Positions 9,567-19,508 of a DNA stretch of 64,000 nt are shown here, piece by piece. Source of the DNA: Triticum aestivum (taxonomy: Eukaryota > Streptophyta > Magnoliopsida > Poales > Poaceae); assembly GCF_018294505.1 (NCBI RefSeq), contig NC_057811.1, positions 24,742,197 to 24,806,196 on the forward strand, written 5' to 3'. The position numbers and the translations under genes are program-made. The notes beneath the pieces are model-generated. The model did no database searches and was not told the DNA's origin. It saw only the letters and a list, made by a program, of their open reading frames with translations. Within the stretch, counting starts at the first letter, position 1. Every line of letters starts with the position of its first letter.

Positions 9567-12555
9567 GCCGACGACATATGTGGCTTCTCCTATGCCTGAT
9601 GGTGCTGTCATTGCAGCGGCGGCAGCGGATCTGAGTCCCACCCGTCGGGATCGAACGACAGATGGCGTGAGGCAGCTGGATGCGAGTCCCACTCCCAACC
9701 TGAGGGCTCGACCTTCTCGATTCCTGGCTGCGGCTGGTGCGGAACTCCGAAGTGACGGTGAACTCGCCGGCCTCGCACTGCCCCCACACAAGTGCCATCA
9801 GGTCTGCAAGCTCTGGTCGCTTGTCTTGATATCAGCCATGTAATCATATCTCACTTCATTGTGCAATCTTGTTTCTGATTCTTGGAGCTTGGACATCTGA
9901 AATTCTTTGTTTCGAAGCATATTTTTTCAGATTGTTTCATCTTAGTTTATTGACAACAAAGTTGTTAACCTTTCTTAATCTTTGGATGGACCAACTAATC
10001 CACAAGCTTTTAGGTCAGAATTTTCACGAGTACTCACTTAGGCTATAGTTTTTCCTTTTCTTTTCTTTAACTCCCAGAAAAACAACAGCGTGCATTGCAT
10101 CATATTAACCACTTGATATTACAGTGATCAATATGTAGGAATTTCAACGCAAGAAAGAACTAATAAGGTTGCTGAAAGGGTTAGGATTTGAACTTAAGGT
10201 TTTTTTCTTGCTTAGCAGTTCAGTCTATTGAATTAAATAGTTGCATATCTCTTCTATTATAATTGGATTTTTGCAAAGATCTTTTCAGACGAAGAGATCA
10301 CGGGCTTATTGGCTTAAGCAAATGATCAAATCCTTGGGCACTGATAAAAATTACTGATGTGTGTGTGTATGTGTGTGGTGGCAGCTGGCATGTGAGTTTG
10401 CACTGACACATCTAAATATATTTTCTTAACAATTAGTGATCAGGGCAATACTGTTTTCTTAACAACTCGTTTGTTGTGCATGCACACTAAATATGTTTGA
10501 CACAACTGATGTTAAATTGTTAGAGTATTCACGCTTCCGTTGCGACGCACGGATGATTGCCAGATGAATGTGATACAGTATGTTTTTCCCTTGGGGATCT
10601 GTAACATTTTGTACTATATTTATTTTAATTGATTTACCGTAGAACATTTTGTTCTACGGTGTTGGGTAAAAAAAAATGTGATACAGTATATTTCAAATTT
10701 TTGTGCAGTTGCATCAGCTACGACTTGTAAGGTATAAACTTTGGGACTGTATATAGAGAAAAAAAAAGTGGTTTTCCTGCACTACACACTTAAATCATTA
10801 TATTGCTAATGCAAGTGAACAATCAGCATTTCTTATAGAGCCATGCTAATGTTTCTCTTTGTTTAATTGCGTACTCCTTTTGTTTACTTCTTCAGAAAGC
10901 ACTTCGCTCTGTTGCACACAAGCAATAACTATTTCTGCACCAATCTGTCCGAAGATATAAAGTTTGAACCAGCCCTTAGCTTGCATTTGGTCAGTTCATC
11001 TTTCAGGAGAATATGCATCTTACTTAGTTCGAGGTGAAATTTTGTTTGTCGCATCAGGAATAAAAAAAATATGGTGCCTCCGTATCTTTATATAAAGTCC
11101 TTACTATATATGTTGCTCCCTTCCATTGAATTGGATGTAACATTGTGTACACTTAATGTCGAGACTAATGCCTATCGCCAATTTCAGTATAGTCGAAACA
11201 TATTGATGGCACTGAAAATGATTCTGCTTTTGCAGGTCTGACCTGACTCTTCTTTGTACGTATGTAATTGGTTTATTTCTTGATAGGTTGGTACTCTCTG
11301 AATTTCTTGATGACCGTTCCCGTTGCTGCACCGCATTGTGGCCGAGTCCTCTTCTTGGTCATGCCAGTGACATGAGCAGGATGGTGTATACCGGCTTCCC
11401 AGACATGTGTCTGTCGAGGCCGCACCGGGTATAGCTACTCTCCCTCTTTAACCAACAGCAAGGACATTCTGTTTATGATGCGTATATGAAATCAATCAAT
11501 GTTGCAACTCACACAGGTTTGTGGAGGTGATGGCACGAGTATTTACCAGGATGCTTGGAGATGCGTTGGCATATGTCCAGGTAATGAAATTGTTGGGAGT
11601 GATTGCTCAACACATATCTGGCTAGACTAAATAATTCAGATGGATTGAAATTTTTTGTCGGTAACGAGTTACACACATCTGTAATGCAGAACAACCTGGT
11701 CCACGCATGGGGTCTGACTTGAATATTTCAGGAGATGACTAGATGTAAATTTGACTTTCAGATAATACATCTGTCAATTGCGCAGAATCATATAGAGCAG
11801 ATGGGCATCGTTGACACGTAGTGCATGACACATTGCGTGATTAACATGCTCTTAGGCCAGCTAAGTAACATAAGACAACTTTTGTATGAAGATCGGTTGT
11901 TCGGTTTCACTCTGACAGTTCAGAAGCTTTTGTTTGGCGTTTCTCTCAGCCGGATAATAGAGAAAAAGAGACTTACGCAGGGTATGTTTTCTCTCTCTAA
12001 CAATAATTAAATTTTGTACTAAGAAAACTCGTTAGATGTTCTTACTGCTTGATCTCACATCATATTTACGTGCTAAGAAATGAGTTGTAACTGAAACAAT
12101 AATGTTAATTTATGTAATTATATATTGTGTTGGATATTAGTTTTTTATAAAATTAATTCCGTGTTCAATTGGTTTTTCTGTTTGTGTGTCAAGAATTTTT
12201 TTACAATCTGTAGCATGAGTGATTTTTTTGACATACATAAATATATATATATTTTTGTATACGTGGAATATATTACAAGATCCATCATAAAACTGAAACA
12301 GCATCAAGGCTCTTTGAAGTCATAATATCCAGCTTCACCTTCAAATGTCGACGTTCTACCATGATTGTGCAATATATTTCAAGGCCCATGATAAAACTAA
12401 AAGAGCGTCAAGGGTTTTACAGGTCATGGTTGCCGGGTTTTGCTGGCGTTGTGGTCCATGCATACCAATTCTTTGAATCAGTGCCACCGTGCAGTGATGT
12501 AAGAAAAAGGTGTGTCGTTTGTCGACTGTGGGCAATGGAGTGATGTAGATGTACT
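9567..12555. other. No gene recognised
   Basis: 9567-9840 is GC-rich with short open frames on both strands that I do not recognise. 9850-12550 is AT-rich intergenic DNA, with a GTGTGTGTGTATGTGTGTG microsatellite near 10357. TTCCGTTGCGACGCACGGA near 10535 resembles hairpin sequence found near Helitron ends, but no CTRR follows at the right distance. Confidence 0.4.
12262..12425 (+). repeat. Diverged ~100-bp tandem duplication
   Basis: ATATTACAAGATCCATCATA...CATCAAGGCT at about 12267 recurs as ATATTTCAAGGCCCATGATA...CGTCAAGGGT at about 12371. Nearly every block between the two is conserved. No coding assignment. Confidence 0.55.
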
Positions 12556-12730
12556 CACTAGTAGGAAAAGGGGCTTTTACCCCGGTTCATAAGGGCCTTT
12601 AGTCCCGGTTCTGGAACCGGGACTAAAGGCCGTCCACGTGGCCGGTGCGGGCAGCCCAGGCAGGAGGGCCTTTGGTCCCGGTTGGTGCCACTAACCGGGA
12701 CCAATAGGCATCCACGCGTCAGCATCTGGC
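12556..12730. repeat. Left TIR and subterminal repeats of CACTA
   Basis: After the TIR, CCCGGTT/AACCGGG pairs occur (12591-12625 and 12675-12705). Such arrays are the known binding zone of TNPA-like proteins in En/Spm elements. Confidence 0.8.
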
Positions 12731-13080
12731 AGGAGCTGAGGTTTTTGTTTTTTTTGAAAGAGGGTGGTTTTGGGGTTTTGGGGGGTTAATTTAGGTGTTT
12801 CATATATTGTGTTAGCTAGCTAATTAATAGAGAGAAGTGTCCTCTCTTATCTTCGTGCTTGGTCGACGCTACGTACTATATACGTATGGAGAGGAGTAGA
12901 CACGCTAGCTAGTAATCAAATGAAGGAAACAGAAGATCGTCATGAACATATGCATACAGAGAGAAGTGATATCGACCACCTCTCCTTCTCCGAGATATTG
13001 GTCGAACAACAAGTTCTCGTATATCTATCCGACACTACCGGCTACATATATACAATAATTATCTCTTACAATACAATCTC

Positions 13081-16000
13081 CTAATTATATTGTAGGAACA
13101 CAGGGTCCACATAGTATTCTCCGTTTTCAGCGATCACGTGGTCAAGGAAGAATGCCGCCAATTCCTCTTGAATTCCTCGCATACAATCTTCTGCTAGGAG
13201 TTGATCCCGCTTCCGAAAAATCTAATTTGAAGAAGGGGGTCAATACATATATATATGAATAAATGAAACTCAACACAAATGATGGTAATAAAATAAAATT
13301 GTGAATATTATTGCTTACGCACTTCATATTGTTCTTCAGTGTAGCCCCGCTCACAGGTATGGTAGCGGATGGACTCGCAAACGTAGTGTCCACAGTAATT
13401 ATTCCCGGGTTGCTGCCACAACCACTTTACAAGAAATAGAGGTCAATCAAACTGATAAGCAAGCATGCTAAATGGTATTGATCAAACTAGCGCTTGAATC
13501 ACTAGGAGATGCGCGGAACATGCTACTATAGTACTTACTTTCGGGTGTCTAAATTGCAGCTGGTTCGTCCCGGGGCTTTTGAGGTGAATTTTCTCCAAAC
13601 CCTGCCAGACAAAGAAAACAATTACTTGATATCAGGAAATGAACAAAGTTGCTGATATGGTGGATAATGATCGATTTAACTTACTTCTGGAGCATTTGAG
13701 TCATGTTTGCATAGTCCTGGGGATCTTTTCGTCTCGAGTCTAAGACGGTTACTACTCCCGGCTCAAGCTTAATCTCTAGGAGAATATAGTGGAAGCTGCG
13801 CATGCATGCATAAGTCATCAATTACATTACCATAACCTGGACTAATAAGGGAAACCGAATATGCAGAAGACAGTAACACTCACTTGAAGTTGTAAGGAAA
13901 GAGTATTATATCTTTGTTTTGATTTAATACCAACGATTGTAGCAAGTTGGACTCGGCTTCTTTGGGATGTTTTTCAACCGTATATGCATCTATGAGATTT
14001 GTGTTAATGAACCCAATATCACCGATTTGTCTTTTCTTCAATTCGGCGATCTTCAATCTGCATAATATAGTGAGGATAAGTATAAATACATGCAATGAAA
14101 GAGCTGACCTATATAGAGAGACTTAGTGACAGAAGTAGTACTACTTACAGACAGTAGCAAGTGATCGTTGTTTTATCGAGGGACTTTTGATTGTAAAACT
14201 GGAAGAAATTCTCAAATGGAACATTCAGCAGTTCAATTCCAACGAGGTCATGCTCCGGTTTAACTCCCAGCGTCAAAGTACTCATCCCATCAGACTCTCT
14301 GCAGGTTTTCATGTACCAATCATGTAGTCTTCGCATCATCGTGCTTAGAGATCTGACATCTTTGACGAGAGGCTTCCCGTAATGGTATTTGTGGTCGTCC
14401 ACCTCCATGATTTCATAATGTACATCGTCGGGCAGGTAATCTCCAAGATTGCTATAACCGGGCACCATACCCGGATCATTAGCGACGATGTCTTTTGACA
14501 CCTTGAGCGGGGGGCACGATTGGTTCGCTTGTTCGCCGAGCTGGGCAATTTTTTTCCCAGCTCGTCGTTCTTTCATCCTTTTATCACTGACAGTACTTCC
14601 CGACCGCTCCGCTTTGGCATATGCCTTTCCAAGAACGCGCTCATAGTTGCCTCTCGGCGGAGACTTTGGTGGTTTTGTCAGGGCAGCCAGAGTGCGCTTT
14701 GCTTTCACCGGATCTACCTTCTCCCCCGGAGGTGGATGTTTCTTTGCTTTGACCCCTTCAAAGAAGTTCTTCACTTCGGCTCGCACGATCTTCGCGTTCA
14801 ATTCCTCGGTCCTCTCATATGGTAACTTCTCTGGAGTCTTCAGAGAAGGACCGAATCTGTATTGCCTCCCGCCTCTGGCAGCTGTACTGCTAGACGCCGG
14901 CAGAGCAGACGGAGCGGCTGCGGCTGTCTTCTTTCCTTGCTTACGAGGCGGAGGAGAAGGACTACGACGCGCCGGAGCAGCCGCAGCGGCGGCGGGTCTC
15001 TTCCGCCCTTGCTGACGAGGCGGAGAAGGAGGAGGCTGGCTGCTCTGGCGCGCCGGCGCTGGCGGAGAAGGAGGCGGAGTGCCGCCACGCACCGGAGAAG
15101 GAGGCTGAGTGCCCTGATCACTCGCCGGAGGAGGAGGCGGAATGCCCTTACTCGCCGGAGCCGTCCAGTTCGGAAGCTTGATGAGCTCCTTCCGCCATAG
15201 GCATGGAGTCTTCAGAGCTAAACCCAGCCGAGTCTCCCCTTCACCGGTAGGGTGGTCAAGCTGGAGGTCCTCAAATCCCTCAGTTATTTCATCCACCATC
15301 ACCCTAGCATATCCTTCTGGAATCGGCTGGCAGTGGTAGGTTGCGCCGGGTTCAGTAGGTAAAACAGAGCCAACAGCCGCCTTGACTTTCAAGTTCTGCC
15401 ATTCCGCCATAAGGTGGCAATGTTGAGACTCCGTGATAGCATCCACGGGGTAGCTAGCAGGAGCCGCATGCTCCAGCTGAGGCAGCTCGGTGGAAGCCAC
15501 GCTGCTTCTACNNNNNNNNNNNNNNNNNNNNNNNNNNNNNNNNNNNNNNNNNNNNNNNNNNNNNNNNNNNNNNNNNNNNNNNNNNNNNNNNNNNNNNNNN
15601 NNNNNNNNNNNNNNNNNNNNNNNNNNNNNNNNNNNNNNNNNNNNNNNNNNNNNNNNNNNNNNNNNNNNNNNNNNNNNNNNNNNNNNNNNNNNNNNNNNNN
15701 NNNNNNNNNNNNNNNNNNNNNNNNNNNNNNNNNNNNNNNNNNNNNNNNNNNNNNNNNNNNNNNNNNNNNNNNNNNNNNNNNNNNNNNNNNNNNNNNNNNN
15801 NNNNNNNNNNNNNNNNNNNNNNNNNNNNNNNNNNNNNNNNNNNNNNNNNNNNNNNNNNNNNNNNNNNNNNNNNNNNNNNNNNNNNNNNNNNNNNNNNNNN
15901 NNNNNNNNNNNNNNNNNNNNNNNNNNNNNNNNNNNNNNNNNNNNNNNNNNNNNCTAACTAGAACCCCGCACTGAGCAGCAAAAGCATCCTTTGTCCGGAG

Positions 16001-16456
16001 GGGTTCAATCGGTTGGCCGTCGCGCGCGATTGCTGTGATCTCAAACCTTTCATCCGAGCGCAACTTTCTCTTCGGGCCTCGTCTCTTTACCGCAGTTGTG
16101 CTCGATCCGGAGGGCTAGAAAAAAGGAGAAAGACGAGTGTTAATTAATATGTGTACATACCAAAACAATGAATGCATCAATTAGCTAGTCAGCACAGGCT
16201 TAACTAATATATTTACCTGGCCGGACTCTGTTCGGTCACCGGAGCCGTCACCACGGGCTCCTTCTTGCACCAGCATTGGGTCACCGGAGCCATCATAATC
16301 ATGTCTTTCCTCCTCCACTCTTCGATCACCGCAGCCTGCTTCTTCACCCTGTTCTTCCAGACCATCATTGTCGTTAAGATACGACAAGATATCACCTCCG
16401 GCTAAGATTATGTCCCCCAACACGTCTTCTGCTTGCTCATCTCGTCCGTGCTCCAT
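13081..16456 (-). pseudogene. CACTA-borne Ulp1/C48 cysteine-protease protein gene, multi-exon
   Basis: Spliced minus-strand gene. The first exon, about 16456-16217, starts MEHGRDEQ and is acidic. The next starts at 16114 and runs through the gap 15512-15953 to 14149, with a proline/alanine-rich linker at about 15130-14890. Then come 14057-13884, 13795-13685, about 13601-13539, 13424-13319 and a last exon ending at the stop 13081-13083. The C-terminal exons have the Ulp1/SENP order of catalytic residues: His in FHYILLEI, Asp in VLDSRR, Gln and Cys in QQPGNNYCG. Such proteases are commonly carried by plant CACTA elements; their role is not settled. Defects by eye: a one-base loss near 13580 that shifts the frame in the FTSKAPG exon, and no good AG acceptor before GGAAGCGGG at about 13215. 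It is probably inactive. Exon limits are my reading of GT/AG sites. Confidence 0.7.
15512..15953. other. Assembly gap (N) inside C48 gene
   Basis: 442 undetermined bases fall within the second coding exon of the protease gene. Confidence 1.
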
Positions 16457-16659
16457 TGTTTCTGCAAATATTACAACATGGCAATTATTACACAAACATG
16501 ACAGCAGGTGGATATATTAGTGCGAACGTAGACCTAGCTTATTCCGGGTTTGGGGTGGCCTAGGCAACGCTTCAAGGGGTAGGGGCACGGCGGGAGGGGG
16601 TAGGAGACCGACATCGTTTTTTTCTAGGGTTTGGGTGTCCTCGAGAGTTTTGGTCGAGC

Positions 16660-17240
16660 GAGAGGGCCGGGGGGTGCTCCCGTGGTATAAGTTATCACCG
16701 TCGAGAGGGGGTATACATATCGACCGTCCATCATGTCGAAGTTATCTGGGAGGGAGTTATATATATCGACAACGACGACATACATACACGGAAAAATAAT
16801 GTTATCGGGGAGGGGGTATATATCGACCCCCCCCCCCACGTGTTGAAGTTATCGGGAGGGGGTTTTATATCGACAACGACGACATACATACACGGGAAAA
16901 TAATGTTATCGAGGAGGGGGTATATCGACCCCCCCTCTTGTTGAAGTTATCGGGAGGGGGTAATATCGACAACGACAACATANNNNNNNNNNNNNNNNNN
17001 NNNNNNNNNNNNNNNNNNNNNNNNNNNNNNNNNNNNNNNNNNNNNNNNNNNNNNNNNNNNNNNNNNNNTATCGACCCCCCCTCCCACGTGTTGAAGTTAT
17101 CAGGAGGGGGTTATATCGACAACGACGACATATATACACGGGAAAATAATGTTATCGGGGAGGGGGTATATCGACCCCCCTCGTGTTGAAGTTATCCCCC
17201 CTCGTGTTGAAGTTATCGGGAGGGGTATATATCGACGATG
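16660..17240. repeat. Minisatellite in CACTA, ~110-130 bp unit with gap
   Basis: The block GTTGAAGTTATCGGGAGGGG, TATATCGACAACGACGACAT, ACACGGGAAAATAATGTTAT, CGGGGAGGGGGTATATCGAC is repeated about four to five times, interrupted by an assembly gap at 16983-17068. Runs of C and G make it collapse-prone. No coding potential. Confidence 0.75.
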
Positions 17241-17760
17241 ACAAACCCGATAAAACATAAGAAAACGAAGAAGAAATAAAAAGAGGAGAGAAGAAGAAAG
17301 GAATAGAGGAGAGGATTGAAGAAAAAAAAGAAGAAAAAGAAGAGGAGAAGAAGAAAGGAATAGAGGAGAAGAAGAAAAAATAGAAAATATTCTATTTTTT
17401 TGTTCATAGAAAGTTTTTTGTTCATATATAGAAAGTTTTTTCTTCTTCTCCTCTATTCCTTTCTTCTTCTCCTCTTCTTTTTCTTCTTTTTTCCTCTTCT
17501 TATTTATTTCTCCTCTTCTTCCTCTCCTCTTCTTCTTTCTTTCCTCTTCTTATTTTCTTCTTTCCTATCCTTCTTTTTCTTCTTCTTCTCTTCCTAGCTA
17601 GATATATAAAACTTTTCTAAAATTGTAACTTTTGCATACATAAAACTTTTCCATGTGGATCATCATTTCTCATATATATCGAATATATATCCATTGTCAT
17701 ATATAAAAACTTCCTATATATGAACAAAAAACTTTCTATGAACAAAAAAACATTTTTGAC
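17240..17760. repeat. Polypurine/polypyrimidine inverted repeat plus perfect 37-bp inverted repeat
   Basis: 17275-17390 is almost pure A/G (GAAGAAGAAAGGAATAGAGG blocks) and 17435-17595 almost pure C/T with the complementary blocks, so the two form a long imperfect hairpin. Separately, 17395-17431 and 17714-17750 are exact reverse complements (37 of 37), containing GTTCATAGAAAGTTTTTTG. The right side runs into a gap at 17771. Confidence 0.8.
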
Positions 17761-17770
17761 ATATATATTC

Positions 17771-18619
17771 NNNNNNNNNNNNNNNNNNNNNNNNNNNNNN
17801 NNNNNNNNNNNNNNNNNNNNNNNNNNNNNNNNNNNNNNNNNNNNNNNNNNNNNNNNNNNNNNNNNNNNNNNNNNNNNNNNNNNNNNNNNNNNNNNNNNNN
17901 NNNNNNNNNNNNNNNNNNNNNNNNNNNNNNNNNNNNNNNNNNNNNNNNNNNNNNNNNNNNNNNNNNNNNNNNNNNNNNNNNNNNNNNNNNNNNNNNNNNN
18001 NNNNNNNNNNNNNNNNNNNNNNNNNNNNNNNNNNNNNNNNNNNNNNNNNNNNNNNNNNNNNNNNNNNNNNNNNNNNNNNNNNNNNNNNNNNNNNNNNNNN
18101 NNNNNNNNNNNNNNNNNNNNNNNNNNNNNNNNNNNNNNNNNNNNNNNNNNNNNNNNNNNNNNNNNNNNNNNNNNNNNNNNNNNNNNNNNNNNNNNNNNNN
18201 NNNNNNNNNNNNNNNNNNNNNNNNNNNNNNNNNNNNNNNNNNNNNNNNNNNNNNNNNNNNNNNNNNNNNNNNNNNNNNNNNNNNNNNNNNNNNNNNNNNN
18301 NNNNNNNNNNNNNNNNNNNNNNNNNNNNNNNNNNNNNNNNNNNNNNNNNNNNNNNNNNNNNNNNNNNNNNNNNNNNNNNNNNNNNNNNNNNNNNNNNNNN
18401 NNNNNNNNNNNNNNNNNNNNNNNNNNNNNNNNNNNNNNNNNNNNNNNNNNNNNNNNNNNNNNNNNNNNNNNNNNNNNNNNNNNNNNNNNNNNNNNNNNNN
18501 NNNNNNNNNNNNNNNNNNNNNNNNNNNNNNNNNNNNNNNNNNNNNNNNNNNNNNNNNNNNNNNNNNNNNNNNNNNNNNNNNNNNNNNNNNNNNNNNNNNN
18601 NNNNNNNNNNNNNNNNNNN
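17771..18619. other. Assembly gap (N)
   Basis: 849 undetermined bases inside the CACTA element, bordered by low-complexity AT-rich DNA. 16983-17068 (86 N) and 38961-39433 (473 N) are further gaps. Confidence 1.
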
Positions 18620-18800
18620 TTTTCTTTTTTGCTATATTTATTTTGTTTTGTTTCTACTTACAACAAAAAACTTATTTATTTTATTTTATTTTGTTTCTAA
18701 TTACTTATTTATTTTACTTTACGATAATTCTTTCTGCTATTAAAGTTTCTATCAAAAAAAGTTCTTTATGAAAATTCTTTTTGCTTTTAATGATTAAAAA

Positions 18801-18806
18801 TAAAAA
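18801..18806 (-). terminator. T6 Pol III terminator of hairpin RNA unit
   Basis: AAAAAA on the plus strand is TTTTTT on the transcribed-sense minus strand, immediately abutting the hairpin base at 18807. Four or more T residues suffice for plant Pol III. Confidence 0.6.
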
Positions 18807-18935
18807 AGAGGCGCAATGTGCGTTGATTTGCTTCAAGCCTTTCGGAATAGTGTAGACTGCACTGCACATAGCTCGATGCAGTCTACCTTATTCCTCAAGG
18901 CTTGAAGCTAAGCAACGTGAGCATTGCGCCTCTTC
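18807..18935 (-). ncRNA. Predicted Pol III hairpin RNA gene inside CACTA
   Basis: On the minus strand, 18932-18807 is a near-complete palindrome with arms of about 55 nt. GAGGCGCAATG pairs with CATTGCGCCTC, GCTTCAAGCC with GGCTTGAAGC, GGAATA with TATTCC and TAGACTGCA with TGCAGTCTA, with small internal loops and a terminal loop of about 12-15 nt. Upstream are a USE and TATA at exactly the spacing of the U3 genes in this window. Applying the U3 TATA-to-start distance places the RNA start at 18935, three bases before the stem. Directly after the stem come six T residues (18806-18801), a Pol III terminator. The predicted product is a hairpin of about 129 nt with a U tail. It resembles a pre-miRNA or shRNA in shape, but I recognise no known miRNA in it. 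Expression is unproven. Confidence 0.6.
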
Positions 18936-18958
18936 TTCATCGTCTCTGCACTTAGGGC

Positions 18959-19001
18959 TTATAAACCGCTCCTAGTGCCTCTCAGCTAGCGAGGTGGGAC
19001 T
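18959..19001 (-). promoter_or_regulatory. USE + TATA promoter of the hairpin RNA unit
   Basis: Minus strand: AGTCCCACCTCG (19001-18990), 24 nt, TTTATAA (18965-18959). The U3 promoter at 49149-49107 has the same USE, the same spacing and further identities (CTCGCTAG after the USE, GGAGC(A/G)GTTTATAAG before and at the TATA). This suggests common origin with an snRNA-type promoter and not chance. Confidence 0.65.
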
Positions 19002-19192
19002 AAAAAGCTGCTTAGCTAGTAAGAAACTCTAGTACCGGTTCGTGCCACGAACAGGTACTAAAGGTGCTCGTGGGGCCACAGCCTCATTAGTACCGGTTCG
19101 TGGCACCAACAGGGACCAAAGGGTGGAATTGGTCCCGGTTCGTGCCACCAACCGGGACCAATGGCCTTGCACAGCGGCGTGGTGGTGAGTTT

Positions 19193-19235
19193 AGTCCCAC
19201 CTCGCTAGCTAAGAGAGAGTCGCACCTGTTTATAA
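19193..19235 (+). promoter_or_regulatory. Second USE + TATA promoter, plus strand
   Basis: AGTCCCACCTCG at 19193-19204, a 24-nt interval, TTTATAA at 19229-19235. The predicted start is near 19259 and the first T5 run is at 19513-19517, which lies just beyond the transposase stop codon. A transcript would be antisense to the 3' untranslated end of the transposase mRNA. The same arrangement exists at 186-228. Confidence 0.55.
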
Positions 19236-19508
19236 GGTGCGGTGCGCCTGAGCTGTCGAGCTCCTCTCTAAAGCAGGCTTACGGGCCTAACCTCTCTGCA
19301 CTCAGGGCTTATAAAGCATTTCAAATGAACTCTGAAAAGGTTGAAAGTTGGCATGGTATCATCATTTCATCCACATAGCATGTGCAAGAAAGTTGAGAGG
19401 GTTACGGCAAAAACTAGATGCACTTCTTGTACAAAACGGACATTGGTATCATACTCGTCTATTACAAAGTTGGCATGGTATCATCATAATAGTTGCGGGA
19501 GAAAGTCT

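Noticed and set aside
8605..9798. Open frames of 315-397 codons on both strands
   Set aside because: Most of their length is the N gap 8658-9566; the same applies to frames across 15512-15953, 16983-17068, 17771-18619 and 38961-39433.
14647..15200. Plus-strand Arg/Ser-rich proteins opposite the C48 gene
   Set aside because: They are shadows of the proline/alanine-rich linker encoded on the minus strand.
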